From contig NZ_CP067169.1 of NCBI RefSeq assembly GCF_028553885.1, positions 558,001-622,000 of the forward strand: a stretch of DNA of 64,000 bases, given 5' to 3'. Made by a program: the position numbers and the translations under genes. The notes under the pieces were generated by a model. It saw only the letters and a list, made by a program, of their open reading frames with translations. It had not been told where the DNA came from and did no database searches. The DNA is from Paracoccus aestuarii (GTDB lineage: Bacteria > Pseudomonadota > Alphaproteobacteria > Rhodobacterales > Rhodobacteraceae). Shown here one piece after another: positions 41,295-50,999 of this stretch (the first letter of the stretch is position 1; each line of letters starts with the position of its first letter).

Positions 41295-41866
41295 TAGCGG
41301 CTGGCGCCCGGCACCCACAGGATGTCATCCGCACCGTCGCCATTGGCGATGCGGCCCGCCACGAACAGCCAGTCCGACAGCCGGTTCAGATAGCGGATCG
41401 CCGCCGGATTCACGTCGCCCCCCGCCAAGAGTTCGGTCGCGCGGCGTTCCGCCCGCCGGGCCACGGTGCGCGACAGGTGCAGATGCGCGGCCAGCACGCT
41501 GCCGCCGGGCAGAATGAAGCTGCGCAGCGCCGTCAGCCGGGCGTTCATCGCGTCGATCTCGGATTCCAGGCGGTCGACTTGGGCGTCGATGATGCGCAGC
41601 ACCGGATAGCCCGCCTGATCATCCGCCGCCATTTCGGGCCGCGACAGATCCGCGCCCAGATCGAACAGGTCGTTCTGGATCACCCCGATCAGCCGCGCCA
41701 GATCGCCATCCGCATGCAGCCGGCAAAGCCCGAGCGTCGCGTTCAATTCGTCCACGGTGCCATAGGCCTCGACCCGCGGATTGTGCTTGGCCACGCGGCT
41801 GCCGTCGGACAGGGCGGTATCGCCCTTGTCGCCGGTGCGGGTATAGATCCGGTTCAGGACCACCAT
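41294..41866 (-). CDS. Cob(I)yrinic acid a,c-diamide adenosyltransferase, PduO type
   Basis: A 190 aa PduO-type ATP:cob(I)alamin adenosyltransferase, which attaches the adenosyl group to make coenzyme B12. The N-terminal ATP loop YTRTGDKGDTAL, the DELNATLG segment, FILPGGS and the RTVARRAERR helix are all present. No other cobalamin gene is in the window. The start overlaps the stop of the small membrane protein gene upstream (TGATG). Confidence 0.93.
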   Translation of the reverse strand: MVVLNRIYTRTGDKGDTALSDGSRVAKHNPRVEAYGTVDELNATLGLCRLHADGDLARLIGVIQNDLFDLGADLSRPEMAADDQAGYPVLRIIDAQVDRLESEIDAMNARLTALRSFILPGGSVLAAHLHLSRTVARRAERRATELLAGGDVNPAAIRYLNRLSDWLFVAGRIANGDGADDILWVPGASR

Positions 41867-42066
41867 CAGCCGGCCCTCCACCACAGAAAGCCCATCAGGA
41901 TCACCAGCGCCACGGCCTGGGCGTAAAGGCGCCAGCGCATCATGCGGTTGCCGTGCTTGCGGTTGAATTCGCCGCCACGGGCGAATCCGCCGATGCCGGT
42001 CATCAGGATCGCGACCACGACGCCGATGGCCAGCACGGTCACGAGGAAGAGGGTCTTGTCGGGCAT
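41866..42066 (-). CDS. Small twin-transmembrane (HIG1-like) protein
   Basis: A 66 aa protein with two membrane helices (about residues 5-25 and 45-63) joined by a basic loop with the pattern RGGEFNRKHGNRMMRWR. This matches the small twin-transmembrane/HIG1-like proteins of alphaproteobacteria; mitochondrial HIG1 proteins associate with respiratory complexes. The bacterial role is unclear. It is coupled to the adenosyltransferase gene. Confidence 0.8.
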   Translation of the reverse strand: MPDKTLFLVTVLAIGVVVAILMTGIGGFARGGEFNRKHGNRMMRWRLYAQAVALVILMGFLWWRAG

Positions 42067-42091
42067 GGGGCACCGCCTTTCGGGGGTCAAC

Positions 42092-42907
42092 CTAGTTGCG
42101 CCGCGCGAACCAGTCCAGAGCGCGGGTCGGCAGAACCCGCCGCGCCAGCCCGGAAATGCGCGTGGGCGTTGTGACATAGTAGCGCGGGGCGGGGTTCGGG
42201 GCGGTCAGCGCGGTCAAAATGCGGTCGCTGACCGCGCGGGGCGGCAGCTCGAACCGGTCCTTGCCGCCGGGGCCATAGAGACGCTTCAGCAGGGTCGCGC
42301 GATACTGATCGGCGCGCGGGCTGGCCTGCCAGTCCACCCACCGTTCGAAATGCGGGATGGCGTTTTCGCGGATGCGGCTGGTGATGGGTCCGGGTTCGAT
42401 CAGCACGACCTTGACCGGGGTGCCATGCATCTCCAGCCGCAGCACGTCGGTCAGCCCCTCCAGCGCGAATTTCGTCGCCACATAGGGGCCGCGCCACGGG
42501 ATGCCCACCAGCCCTAGGACCGAGCTGATGGTCACGATCCGCCCGCCGCGGTCGCGGAAATGCGGGATCAGGCGGCGCGTCAGGTCATGGGTGCCGAACA
42601 GGTTCACCTCGAAGATCGCGCGCAGGGCGTCGGCGGGCATGTCCTCGACCGCGCCGGGCAGGGCGAAGGCCGCGTTGTTGACCAGCGCGTCCAACGGACC
42701 GCCCGCCAGCACCCGGGCCGCGCAATCGGCGATCGAGGCGGGATCGGCCAGGTCCAGGGCCAGCGCCTCCATCCCCTCGGCGCGGCGGGCCTCCAGGTCC
42801 CGGGCGCGGCGGCAGGTGGCCACCACGGACCAGCCGTGGTCGCGCAGGTGGCGCGCCGCGTCCAGACCGATGCCCGACGAACAGCCGGTGATCAGGACGC
42901 GCTTCAA
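42092..42907 (-). CDS. Short-chain dehydrogenase/reductase
   Basis: A 271 aa classical SDR with the cofactor motif TGCSSGIGLDAARHL near residue 7, NNAAF near 80, the catalytic Ser in TISSVLGL, and YVATK (Tyr-x-x-x-Lys) near 146. The R in the beta2 region suggests NADPH. The substrate is unknown. TTG 42907 is chosen because it starts the Rossmann strand and overlaps the upstream stop (TTGA), implying coupling to the SH3 gene. Confidence 0.88.
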   Translation of the reverse strand: MKRVLITGCSSGIGLDAARHLRDHGWSVVATCRRARDLEARRAEGMEALALDLADPASIADCAARVLAGGPLDALVNNAAFALPGAVEDMPADALRAIFEVNLFGTHDLTRRLIPHFRDRGGRIVTISSVLGLVGIPWRGPYVATKFALEGLTDVLRLEMHGTPVKVVLIEPGPITSRIRENAIPHFERWVDWQASPRADQYRATLLKRLYGPGGKDRFELPPRAVSDRILTALTAPNPAPRYYVTTPTRISGLARRVLPTRALDWFARRN

Positions 42908-43395
42908 GGCGCCTCGGGCGACAGGAACTGGCCCGACACATAGCCCTCCTGCCCGGAGGCGGTGCGGACCTGCACCCAATCGCCATCCGCGGGGCCGATG
43001 GGGCGGACCACGCTGCCGCCGTCCAGCGCGCCCACGACCGGATTGCCGGAACCCGCGCCCGACCGCATGTTCAACCGGCTGGCCGTGACATAAAGGACCG
43101 GGCCGTCATCCGCATCCGCCACGGGCGCCCCCCCGAATTCGGGCGAGGGCTGCAGCGCCGGGCCGGGAAAGCGTTCCACGATGGTCTGCGTCTGGGTGGC
43201 GGCGGGGATGACCCCGGCGGGCAGATCGGGCACGGGCGGCGTCAGCACCGGCGCACCCGCATCCTGCGCGGCGCTTGACTGGCCTTGGGTCGCGGCGGGG
43301 CGGCGGTCGGATCGCAGGTCGGTCCCGCCATAGGTCTGCAGCACCGCGAACAGCCCGACCAGCGTGACGCCCATCAGCAAGCCCAGTTTCATCAT
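42904..43395 (-). CDS. Bacterial SH3-domain membrane-anchored protein
   Basis: A 163 aa protein with an N-terminal membrane helix or uncleaved signal (about residues 4-22), a long Pro/Ala-rich linker, and a C-terminal SH3b domain (about 104-160; VTASRLNMRSGAGSGNPVVGAL and GWV-like DGDWVQV). Such domains often bind the cell wall. ATG 43395 is chosen for its ribosome-like GTGGGACAGG. It is divergent from parC. Confidence 0.8.
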   Translation of the reverse strand: MMKLGLLMGVTLVGLFAVLQTYGGTDLRSDRRPAATQGQSSAAQDAGAPVLTPPVPDLPAGVIPAATQTQTIVERFPGPALQPSPEFGGAPVADADDGPVLYVTASRLNMRSGAGSGNPVVGALDGGSVVRPIGPADGDWVQVRTASGQEGYVSGQFLSPEAP

Positions 43396-43531
43396 GACGC
43401 CTGTCCCACCGTTATTCCCCAAAGGTTAACCCATTTGCCCGCACAACGCCAAGCCTGCGGCCCCGTTCCCGTCGGAGGCCCGGCCGTTTTCGATCTGGAC
43501 CGTCGCCGCCCCGCGCCCTATCCAATGGCCC

Positions 43532-45799
43532 ATGTCCGACGAACCGATCCCCGCCCCCGAAGACGCCCCCGACGCCGCCGCCGGTCGGGGCACGCAATCC
43601 GAACCGCTCAGCCGCGCCATCGGCGAACGGTATCTGACCTATGCGCTGTCCACGATCATGCACCGGGCGCTGCCCGATGCCCGCGACGGGCTGAAGCCGG
43701 TGCATCGCCGCATCCTCTATGCGATGCGGGAACTCAGGCTGGCGCCGAACGGGGCCTTCCGTAAATCGGCCAAGATCACCGGCGACGTGATGGGCAACTA
43801 TCACCCGCATGGGGATGCCGCGATCTATGACGCGATGGCGCGCCTGGCCCAGGATTTCGCCATGCGCTATCCGCTGGTCGACGGGCAGGGGAACTTCGGC
43901 AATATCGACGGCGACAATCCCGCCGCCGCCCGTTACACCGAGGCCCGCCTGGCCGCAGCCTCCGAGGCGCTGATGGAGGGGCTGGCCGAGGATGCGGTCG
44001 ATTACCGCCCCAATTACGACGGCACCTTGAGCGAGCCCGTCGTGCTGCCATCGGCCTTTCCGAACCTGCTGGCCAATGGCGCGTCGGGGATCGCGGTGGG
44101 CATGGCCACGAACATCCCGCCCCATAACCTGCACGAGGTCGTGGATGCCTGCCTGCACCTGATCAAGACGCCGGATGCGCGCGACGACACGCTGGCCACG
44201 CTGATCAAGGGCCCGGATTTCCCGACCGGCGGCGTGCTGGTCGAATCGGCCGACAGCATGGCCGAGACCTATCGCACCGGGCGCGGCGCCTTCCGCCTGC
44301 GCGCCCGCTGGTCGGTCGAGGATCTGGGCCGCGGGCTGTGGCAGATCGTCGTGACCGAGATCCCCTATCAGGTCCAGAAATCCAAGCTGATCGAGCGGCT
44401 GGCCGAACTGATCCAGACCCGCAAGATCCCCATTCTGGCCGATGTGCGCGACGAATCCGCCGAGGATATCCGCATCGTCCTGGAACCCCGCGCCCGCACC
44501 GTCGATCCCGACCAGCTGATGGGCGCGCTGTTCCGCGCCAGCGACCTCGAGATCCGCTTCAACCTGAACATGAACGTGCTGATCGACGGGCGCGTGCCCA
44601 AGGTCTGTTCGCTCAAGGAGGTGCTGCGCGCCTTTCTGGACCACCGCCGCGAGGTTCTGGTCCGCCGCGCGCAGTTCCGGCTGGAGAAGATTGCCGCCCG
44701 GCTGGAGGTGCTGGAGGGCTATCTGGTCGCCTATCTGAACCTGGACCGGGTGATCGAGATCATCCGCTACGAAGACGATCCGAAATCGGTCCTGGCCGCG
44801 GAATTCGGCCTGTCCGAGGTCCAGGTCGAGGCGATCCTGAACATGCGTCTGCGCGCCCTGCGCAAGCTGGAGGAGATCGAGCTGCGCGCCGAACGCGACG
44901 CCCTGATGGCCGAACGCGAGGGGTTGCAGGCCATGCTGGACAGCGAAGATGCGCAATGGGCGCGCATTGCGGATCAGCTGAAGGAGGTGCGCAACCTCTT
45001 TGGCAAGTCTCGCCCCGAGGGCCAGCGCCGCACCACCCTGGCCGAGGCATCGGAAACCCCGGTCATCGACCTGGAGGCGATGATCGACCGCGAGCCGGTG
45101 ACCGTGATCCTGTCCCGCATGGGCTGGATCCGCAGCATGAAGGGCCACCAGCCGCTGGACGCCGAGCTGAAGTTCAAGGACGGCGACGGCCCCGGCCATG
45201 CGCTGCATGCGGAAACGACCGACAAGCTGATGGTCTTCGCCTCGAACGGGCGGTTCTACACGCTGCCGGCCAACGGCCTGCCGGGCGGGCGGGGCATGGG
45301 CGAGCCTCTGCGACTGATGATCGACCTGCCCAACGAGGCCGAGGTCCTGGCGATCTTTCCTTGGCGGGCGGATGCGCGCTATCTGGTGGCCTCGAAGGCG
45401 GGGGACGGTTTCATCGTGGGCGCGGGCGACATCCTGGCCCAGACCCGCGCGGGCAAGCAGGTGCTGAACGGCGATGCGCTGCTCTGCCGTCCGGTCAGCG
45501 GCGATCATGTCGCGGTCATCGGCGAGAACCGCAAGATGCTGGTCTTTCCGCTGGCCGAGCTGCCCGAGATGTCGCGCGGCAAGGGCGTGCGCCTGCAGCG
45601 CTTCGGCAAGGGCGGCGGGCTGGTCAAGGATGACGAGCTGGTGGACGCGATCTGCCTGACGCTGGCGGGCGGGCTGTCCTGGCCGATGACCGGCGGCAAG
45701 ACGCGGCACGAACCCGACCTGACCGAATGGCTGGGCAAGCGCGGCGGCACCGGCCGCATGGCGCCGCGCGGCTTTCCGCGCGACAACCGCTTCGCCTGA
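43532..45799 (+). CDS. parC: DNA topoisomerase IV subunit A
   Basis: ParC is the DNA-cutting subunit of topoisomerase IV, which separates linked daughter chromosomes. The 755 aa protein has the breakage-reunion domain with [14 protein letters not shown] and the active-site Tyr Y135 in [10 protein letters not shown]. The C-terminal beta-pinwheel is short, with degenerate repeats instead of gyrase-type GyrA boxes, favouring ParC over GyrA. Confidence 0.95.
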   Translation: MSDEPIPAPEDAPDAAAGRGTQSEPLSRAIGERYLTYALSTIMHRALPDARDGLKPVHRRILYAMRELRLAPNGAFRKSAKITGDVMGNYHPHGDAAIYDAMARLAQDFAMRYPLVDGQGNFGNIDGDNPAAARYTEARLAAASEALMEGLAEDAVDYRPNYDGTLSEPVVLPSAFPNLLANGASGIAVGMATNIPPHNLHEVVDACLHLIKTPDARDDTLATLIKGPDFPTGGVLVESADSMAETYRTGRGAFRLRARWSVEDLGRGLWQIVVTEIPYQVQKSKLIERLAELIQTRKIPILADVRDESAEDIRIVLEPRARTVDPDQLMGALFRASDLEIRFNLNMNVLIDGRVPKVCSLKEVLRAFLDHRREVLVRRAQFRLEKIAARLEVLEGYLVAYLNLDRVIEIIRYEDDPKSVLAAEFGLSEVQVEAILNMRLRALRKLEEIELRAERDALMAEREGLQAMLDSEDAQWARIADQLKEVRNLFGKSRPEGQRRTTLAEASETPVIDLEAMIDREPVTVILSRMGWIRSMKGHQPLDAELKFKDGDGPGHALHAETTDKLMVFASNGRFYTLPANGLPGGRGMGEPLRLMIDLPNEAEVLAIFPWRADARYLVASKAGDGFIVGAGDILAQTRAGKQVLNGDALLCRPVSGDHVAVIGENRKMLVFPLAELPEMSRGKGVRLQRFGKGGGLVKDDELVDAICLTLAGGLSWPMTGGKTRHEPDLTEWLGKRGGTGRMAPRGFPRDNRFA

Positions 45800-45802
45800 G
45801 GG

Positions 45803-46957
45803 TCATCCCGCCAGTGACAGCACCACGCCCCCGGCGGCGGCCAGGATCACCACGACCCATGGCCGCGCCTTCCACGCCGTCAGCGCCACAAAGCAGGCCA
45901 AGGCCAGCGCCAGGTCGCGCATGTCGCCGATGGCGCTGGTGAAGACCGGATCATAAAGCGCCGCCCCCAGCACGCCCACGACCGCCGCATTGGCCCCCTG
46001 CATCGCCGATTGCGCCCTGCCCATCGCCCGGAACCGGTCCCAGAAGGGCAGCACCCCCACCAGCAGCAGGAACCCCGGCAGGAACAGCGCAGACAGCGCT
46101 AGCACCGCCCCCAGATAGGCCGCGAAGGTAAACAGCGGCCCCGGCACCGCCTGCGCCGCGCCATAGCCGGCTAGGAACTGGTCCGGCGTGACCCAGCCCG
46201 GGGCGACCACCTCGGCCTGCAGCAGGGGCAGCACGACATGCCCGCCCCCGAAGACCAGCGATCCCGCCCGATAGAAGCTGTCGATGACCGCCATCCCCTG
46301 ACCCAGCCCCGCCAGCAGCGGCAGCCCCAGCAGCAGAACCCCGAACACCGCCAGCGCCGCTGCCCCTTGGCGCCGCGTGACCGGCAGCGGCAGGGCGGCC
46401 AGCCCCGGCTGCGCGGCGCCCCGGCCCAAGGCCAGCCCCGCCGCGGCCCCCGCCAGGATGGCCCCGACCATGCCGAAGGGCCCCGCCGCCACCGCCAGGA
46501 TCGCCACCGCCGCCACCGCGATCGTGGCCCGCGCCGGATCGGGACAGAGGCTGCGGGCCATGCCCCAGACCGCCTGCGCGACGATGGCCACCGCCACGAT
46601 CTTCAGCCCGACCAGCACCCCGTCCCCCACCGGCCCCGCGACCGATGCCGCTGTCAGCGCAAAGACCAGCATCAGGATCGCCGATGGCAGGGTGAAGGCC
46701 GCGAAGGCCGCCAAGGCCCCCCACCACCCCGCCCGCATCAGCCCGAGCGCGAATCCCACCTGCGAGGATGCCGGCCCCGGCATGAACTGGCACAGCGCCA
46801 CCAGATCGGCATAGGCGCGGTCGTCCATCCAGCGCCGCCGCGTCACCAGCTCGTCGCGGAAATAGCCCAGATGCGCCACGGGCCCGCCAAAGGATGTCAG
46901 CCCCAGCTTCAGAAAGGCCCCGAAGACCTCGCCCGGGGTGCCGGTCCGCTGTCGCAT
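45803..46957 (-). CDS. chrA: Chromate transporter ChrA
   Basis: A 384 aa long-chain (two-domain) CHR-family membrane protein that exports chromate. The N-terminal signature FLKLGLTSFGGPVAHLGYF and QFMPGPASSQVGFALG lie in the first repeat; the second repeat has SLVFGGGHVVLPLLQ and GYGAAQAVPGPLFTFAAYLG. About ten helices are expected. It converges with parC. No chrB regulator is nearby. Confidence 0.93.
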   Translation of the reverse strand: MRQRTGTPGEVFGAFLKLGLTSFGGPVAHLGYFRDELVTRRRWMDDRAYADLVALCQFMPGPASSQVGFALGLMRAGWWGALAAFAAFTLPSAILMLVFALTAASVAGPVGDGVLVGLKIVAVAIVAQAVWGMARSLCPDPARATIAVAAVAILAVAAGPFGMVGAILAGAAAGLALGRGAAQPGLAALPLPVTRRQGAAALAVFGVLLLGLPLLAGLGQGMAVIDSFYRAGSLVFGGGHVVLPLLQAEVVAPGWVTPDQFLAGYGAAQAVPGPLFTFAAYLGAVLALSALFLPGFLLLVGVLPFWDRFRAMGRAQSAMQGANAAVVGVLGAALYDPVFTSAIGDMRDLALALACFVALTAWKARPWVVVILAAAGGVVLSLAG

Positions 46958-47015
46958 GGTGATGATCCCGCCCTGATCCTGTCGCGCGGGACTGGACCAC
47001 GGAACGGCGGGGCGG

Positions 47016-47456
47016 TCAAACCCCCGGTCGCGCCCCGCCGCGCAGGGTGGACAGCAGCAGGTTCGTCTCGGATGCCATGATGCCGTCCATGTCGCGGATG
47101 CGGTTCAGCACGCGGTCCAGCTCCGGCAGGGACTGGGCGGACAGCTCGACGATCAGGTCCCACCGGCCATTGGTGGAATGCACCGCCGTCACCTGCGACA
47201 GGCCCGACAGGCGGGCCATGATCCGGTCGGCGCCCCGCCCCTCGATCCCGATCAGCATCAGCCCGCGCACCGGCGCATCGGCCAGGTCGCCGCGGGTGAT
47301 GGCGGCGAAGCCCAGGATCTCGCGGTCGCGCAGCAGCCGGTCCATCCGCAGCCGCACCGTGGCCCGGCTGACGCCCAAGCGCTGCGCCAGCTGCAGGACC
47401 GATGCGCGGCCGTCGCGCCGCAGCTCGGCCACCAGGCGCTGATCCATATCGTCCAT
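47016..47456 (-). CDS. Lrp/AsnC-family regulator
   Basis: A 146 aa Lrp-type protein with N-terminal HTH (MDQRLVAELRRDGRASVLQLAQRLGVSRATVRLRMDRLL region, residues 4-44) and RAM domain (about 65-140; STNGRWDLIVELS). It is divergent from the ornithine cyclodeaminase gene, so it probably controls that gene in response to an amino acid. ATG 47456 is chosen; the longer frame runs into the promoter region. Confidence 0.87.
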   Translation of the reverse strand: MDDMDQRLVAELRRDGRASVLQLAQRLGVSRATVRLRMDRLLRDREILGFAAITRGDLADAPVRGLMLIGIEGRGADRIMARLSGLSQVTAVHSTNGRWDLIVELSAQSLPELDRVLNRIRDMDGIMASETNLLLSTLRGGARPGV

Positions 47457-47498
47457 TCTGTCGTCCCGACCTGCCAATCCGGGCGATACTGCCGCCAG

Positions 47499-47516
47499 AC
47501 TGGCGATAATTCCAGT
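47499..47516. promoter_or_regulatory. Candidate Lrp operator between regulator and ocd
   Basis: ACTGG (47499-47503) and CCAGT (47512-47516) form an inverted repeat with an 8-base AT-rich spacer, centred in the divergent intergenic region. Its use by the adjacent Lrp-type protein is inferred. Confidence 0.35.
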
Positions 47517-47580
47517 TGAAACCGTCCCATATCGGCCAGCACACTGGAGCGACCCTTTCCTGATGACCGGAGACCTTTCC

Positions 47581-48642
47581 ATGACCCCGCCCTCGCGCCA
47601 GGCCCTCGTTCCCTTCGTCAGCGTCGATCACATGATGCGGCTGGTGCTGCATGTGGGGATCGAGCGGATGATGGTCGAACTGACCGAGGCGATCGAGGCC
47701 GATTTCCGCCGCTGGCCCGAATTCGACAAGACGCCGCGCGTGGCCAGCCATTCCGAGATCGGGGTGATCGAGCTGATGCCCACATCGGACGGGCAGCAAT
47801 ACGGGTTCAAATATGTGAACGGCCACCCCTCGAACACGCGCCAGGGGCTGCAGACGGTCACCGCCTTCGGCGTGCTGGCGGATGTCTCGACGGGCTATCC
47901 GGTGCTGCTGTCGGAAATGACCATCCTGACGGCGCTGCGCACCGCCGCGACCAGCGCCATGGCGGCGAAATGGCTGGCCCCTGCGGGATCGACGGTCATG
48001 GCGATGATCGGCAACGGCGCGCAGGCCGAATTCCAGGCCTTGGCGATGAAGGCCGTCTGCGGCATCGAGGAGGTGCGGCTTTTCGACATCGACCCCGCCG
48101 CCACGGCCAAGTGCCGGGCGAACCTGGCCGGCCGGGGCCTGCGTGTCATCCCCTGCGCCAGCGCCGAGGAGGCGATGCTGGGCGCGCAGATCGTCACCAC
48201 CTGCACCGCCGACAAGCAATATGCGACCATCCTGACCGACAACATGGTCGGCAGCGGGGTTCATATCAACGCGGTCGGCGGCGACTGTCCCGGCAAGACC
48301 GAACTGGCCCCCGCGATCCTGCACCGGGCGGGCATCTTCGTCGAATACCCGCCCCAGACCCGCATCGAGGGCGAGATCCAGCAGCTGGACCCCAACCATC
48401 CCGTGACCGAGCTGTGGCAGGTCATCGCGGGCCAGGCCCCGGGCCGCAGCGACGCGGCGCAGGTGACGCTGTTCGACAGCGTGGGCTTCGCGATCGAGGA
48501 TTTCAGCGCGCTGCGCCACATCCACCGGCGGCTGCAGGGCACGGGCCTTTACCAGGACCTGGACATGATCGCCGATCCCGACGATCCGCGCGACCTGTTC
48601 GGGATGATCTGCCGGGCCGAGGCCGCCGTTTCGGCCGCCTGA
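47581..48642 (+). CDS. ocd: Ornithine cyclodeaminase
   Basis: Ocd converts ornithine to proline plus ammonia with bound NAD. The 353 aa protein is mu-crystallin-like: FVSVDHMMRLVLH N-terminus, KYVNGHPSNT near 80, the NAD motif IGNGAQAEFQ near 141, and HINAVGGDCPGKTEL near 225. ATG 47581 is chosen because GGAGA is 7 bases upstream; ATG 47563 is the alternative. It may feed on arginine-derived ornithine. Confidence 0.93.
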   Translation: MTPPSRQALVPFVSVDHMMRLVLHVGIERMMVELTEAIEADFRRWPEFDKTPRVASHSEIGVIELMPTSDGQQYGFKYVNGHPSNTRQGLQTVTAFGVLADVSTGYPVLLSEMTILTALRTAATSAMAAKWLAPAGSTVMAMIGNGAQAEFQALAMKAVCGIEEVRLFDIDPAATAKCRANLAGRGLRVIPCASAEEAMLGAQIVTTCTADKQYATILTDNMVGSGVHINAVGGDCPGKTELAPAILHRAGIFVEYPPQTRIEGEIQQLDPNHPVTELWQVIAGQAPGRSDAAQVTLFDSVGFAIEDFSALRHIHRRLQGTGLYQDLDMIADPDDPRDLFGMICRAEAAVSAA

Positions 48643-48740
48643 GATTTCGCCGGAACGACCCCGGCCCGGGATGCGTTACGACTTCTGCCCGCGTGCCGCG
48701 CGGGCGGATGGCATTTCCGACACGAGGGATCAGGGGCAGA

Positions 48741-50237
48741 ATGGACGCATCGGTTGATCGGCTGGCCCGGCCCGGATGGAACTGCTGGCGGGTCGAGAAA
48801 TCCGGCCGCTTCACCGTCATCGCCGATGCGGACGAATATTTCCGCGCCGTGCGTCAGGCCATGGGCCAGGCGCGCCATTCGATCCTGATGATCGGGTGGG
48901 ATTTCGACGCGCGCATCGACCTGGGCGATGCCTCGGATGGCGGTCCGGCGGCCTTGGGCGATTTCGTGATCTGGCTGGCCCGCAAGCAGCCCGGGCTGCA
49001 GATCCGCCTGCTGCGATGGGATATCGGCGCGCTGAAATCGCTGATCCGCGGCACCACCATCCTGACCATCCTGCGCTGGAAGATGCATCCGCGCATAACG
49101 CTGCGGCTGGACGGCAAGCATCCCATGGCCAGCAGCCACCACCAGAAGATCGTGGTGATCGACGACTGCCTGGCCTTCTGCGGCGGCATCGACATGACCG
49201 AGGGCCGGTGGGACACGCGCGAACACCTGGATGACGACCCCCGCCGCGTCAGCGCCCGCGGCAAGCCGATGAAGCCTTGGCATGACGTGACCAGCGCCTT
49301 TGACGGCCCGGCGGCGCGGGCGATGGGCGATCTGGCGCGCGACCGCTGGCGCATCGCCTCGGGCGAAGTCCTGGCGCCGGTCTCGGACGCGGCGGGCTGC
49401 TGGCCCGAGATGCTGGCCCCCACCTTCCGCGACGTGCCGCTGGCCATCGCGCGGACCCGACCGGAAATCCCGGACGTGCATCCCGCCTTCGAGATCGAGC
49501 AGATGTATCTGGACCTGATCGCCCGGGCCGAACGGTCGATCTATGCCGAAAGCCAGTATTTCGCATCCCGCCGCGTCGCCCAGGCCATCGCCCGCCGCCT
49601 GACCGAGGAGGACCCGCCCGAGATCGTCATCGTCAACCCGGTCAGCGCCCAAGGGTGGCTGGAGCCTCTGGCCATGGACACGGCCCGCGCCCAGCTGGTC
49701 GAGGCGCTGCGCCGCATCGACCATCGCGGCCGGCTGCGCATCTATCACCCCGTGACCGATCGCGGGGACGAGATCTATGTCCATGCCAAGGTGATGGTGG
49801 TGGATGACCGCTACATGCGGGTGGGCTCGTCGAACTTCAACAACCGCTCGATGCGGCTGGACACGGAATGCGACGTGGTGCTGGCCGCCGACCGGCCCGG
49901 CTGCGACGAGATCCGCGACCGCATCCTGGCGCTGCGCGACGACCTGCTGGGCGAACATCTGGCCATGGACCCGGCCCAGGTGACCCGGGCCATCACCGAT
50001 CACGGCGGCCTGATCCCGATGATCGAGGCGAACCGCCGCCCCCAGGGTCAGGGCCGCACCCTGATCCCTTACGAGATCCCGGACCTGAACGGGTTCCAGA
50101 CCTGGCTGGCCGATAACGAGATCCTGGACCCCGAGGGCCCGGACAAGATCTTCGAGCCGCTGGAAAAGCGCGGCCTGTTCCGCAACTGGCGCTGGCCGCG
50201 CAAGGGGCGGCTGCTGCGGCGCCTGCGCCGGGGCTAG
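48741..50237 (+). CDS. Phospholipase D/cardiolipin synthase-family protein
   Basis: A 498 aa PLD-superfamily enzyme with both HKD motifs intact: H134-Q-K136-IVVI-D and H348-A-K350-VMVV-D followed by GSSNFNNRSM. No N-terminal membrane helices are evident, unlike classical Cls. It may be a phospholipase D or a phosphatidyl transferase; the sequence does not decide. ATG 48741 follows AGGGGCAG; the open frame extends upstream antisense-like through ocd and is ignored. Confidence 0.88.
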   Translation: MDASVDRLARPGWNCWRVEKSGRFTVIADADEYFRAVRQAMGQARHSILMIGWDFDARIDLGDASDGGPAALGDFVIWLARKQPGLQIRLLRWDIGALKSLIRGTTILTILRWKMHPRITLRLDGKHPMASSHHQKIVVIDDCLAFCGGIDMTEGRWDTREHLDDDPRRVSARGKPMKPWHDVTSAFDGPAARAMGDLARDRWRIASGEVLAPVSDAAGCWPEMLAPTFRDVPLAIARTRPEIPDVHPAFEIEQMYLDLIARAERSIYAESQYFASRRVAQAIARRLTEEDPPEIVIVNPVSAQGWLEPLAMDTARAQLVEALRRIDHRGRLRIYHPVTDRGDEIYVHAKVMVVDDRYMRVGSSNFNNRSMRLDTECDVVLAADRPGCDEIRDRILALRDDLLGEHLAMDPAQVTRAITDHGGLIPMIEANRRPQGQGRTLIPYEIPDLNGFQTWLADNEILDPEGPDKIFEPLEKRGLFRNWRWPRKGRLLRRLRRG

Positions 50238-50899
50238 TCGTCCTGCGGCCCGGTCGGCAGCCCCTTGCTCAGCCCCGAGATGCTGACCCCGTTCAGCAGG
50301 CCCGCATCGATGGCCTTGCGGATGGCATGAGGGGTGTCGTCGACCCCCAGGTCGGCCCGCGCGACGCGCAACCGATAGCGCAAAGCCGTGCGCGAGATCC
50401 CGAGCGCGGCGGCCGCCTGGTCATAGGTCATGCCGCAGGCGATCGCCTCCAGCGCGTCGACCAGGATGGGGCGCAGCACGCTGCGGCGGTCCACGATCCC
50501 ATGCGCCTGGTCCAGCAGGCGGGCCATGCGGGCCATCTCGCGGTCGGTGAATTCGCGGTCGCTGCGCGCGGCCCCCAGATAGGACCGCGATTCGACCGGT
50601 CCGCAGGCGATGGCCGCGCCATGGGTCAGCCCGTGGCGCCGCGCCTGGCCCATCACGTTCATCGGATCGGCGATCAGGTTGGGCAGGGCCGACCAGCGGA
50701 TCGCGCCTTCGTTCAGCATGCACCAGATCATCATCGGATCGCCCACGCCCAGGTTCTGGCGGGTATAGGTCTGGATCCAGGCCGAGGGATAGGTCGAGAC
50801 GCGCCGCACCGGGCGGGAATAGCGGATATGCAGCCCGATGGTGAATCCGCGCGGGGCAAGGGCGGACAGGCTGTCCTCGATCTCGGTCAGGTCGGGCAT
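50234..50899 (-). CDS. LuxR-type solo regulator with autoinducer-binding domain
   Basis: A 221 aa protein with an N-terminal autoinducer-binding domain (about residues 10-150; GLHIRYS, YPSAWIQTYTRQNLGVGDPMM, including conserved W and Y positions) and a C-terminal HTH (about 160-210; MTYDQAAAALGISRTALRYRLRVAR). The HTH differs somewhat from canonical LuxR. No luxI is in the window, so it is a solo. A promoter-like palindrome lies about 70 bases upstream. ATG 50899 is chosen as the family start. Confidence 0.82.
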   Translation of the reverse strand: MPDLTEIEDSLSALAPRGFTIGLHIRYSRPVRRVSTYPSAWIQTYTRQNLGVGDPMMIWCMLNEGAIRWSALPNLIADPMNVMGQARRHGLTHGAAIACGPVESRSYLGAARSDREFTDREMARMARLLDQAHGIVDRRSVLRPILVDALEAIACGMTYDQAAAALGISRTALRYRLRVARADLGVDDTPHAIRKAIDAGLLNGVSISGLSKGLPTGPQDD

Positions 50900-50964
50900 G
50901 GGGCTCTCGTGATTTGTCCGTGCAATATCGTGGCTTGCGGCATATTTGCAAGGGATGTGGCGCA

Positions 50965-50993
50965 TTGGACACATAGCCTTTTGGGGCTATGTC
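50965..50993 (+). promoter_or_regulatory. Promoter-like site with inverted repeat (candidate LuxR operator)
   Basis: TTGGAC (50965-50970), 17 bases, then TATGTC (50988-50993) resembles a plus-strand promoter. The perfect repeat ACATAGCC/GGCTATGT (50971-50978, 50985-50992) fills the spacer and most of the -10 box, so a protein bound here would block or modulate it. The LuxR solo gene starts 66 bases away on the other strand. Confidence 0.4.
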
Positions 50994-50999
50994 CGCGGG

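Noticed and set aside
47970..48740. A long N-terminal extension of the phospholipase D gene through ocd
   Set aside because: It is an out-of-frame reading of ocd. ATG 48741 with AGGGGC starts the family sequence.
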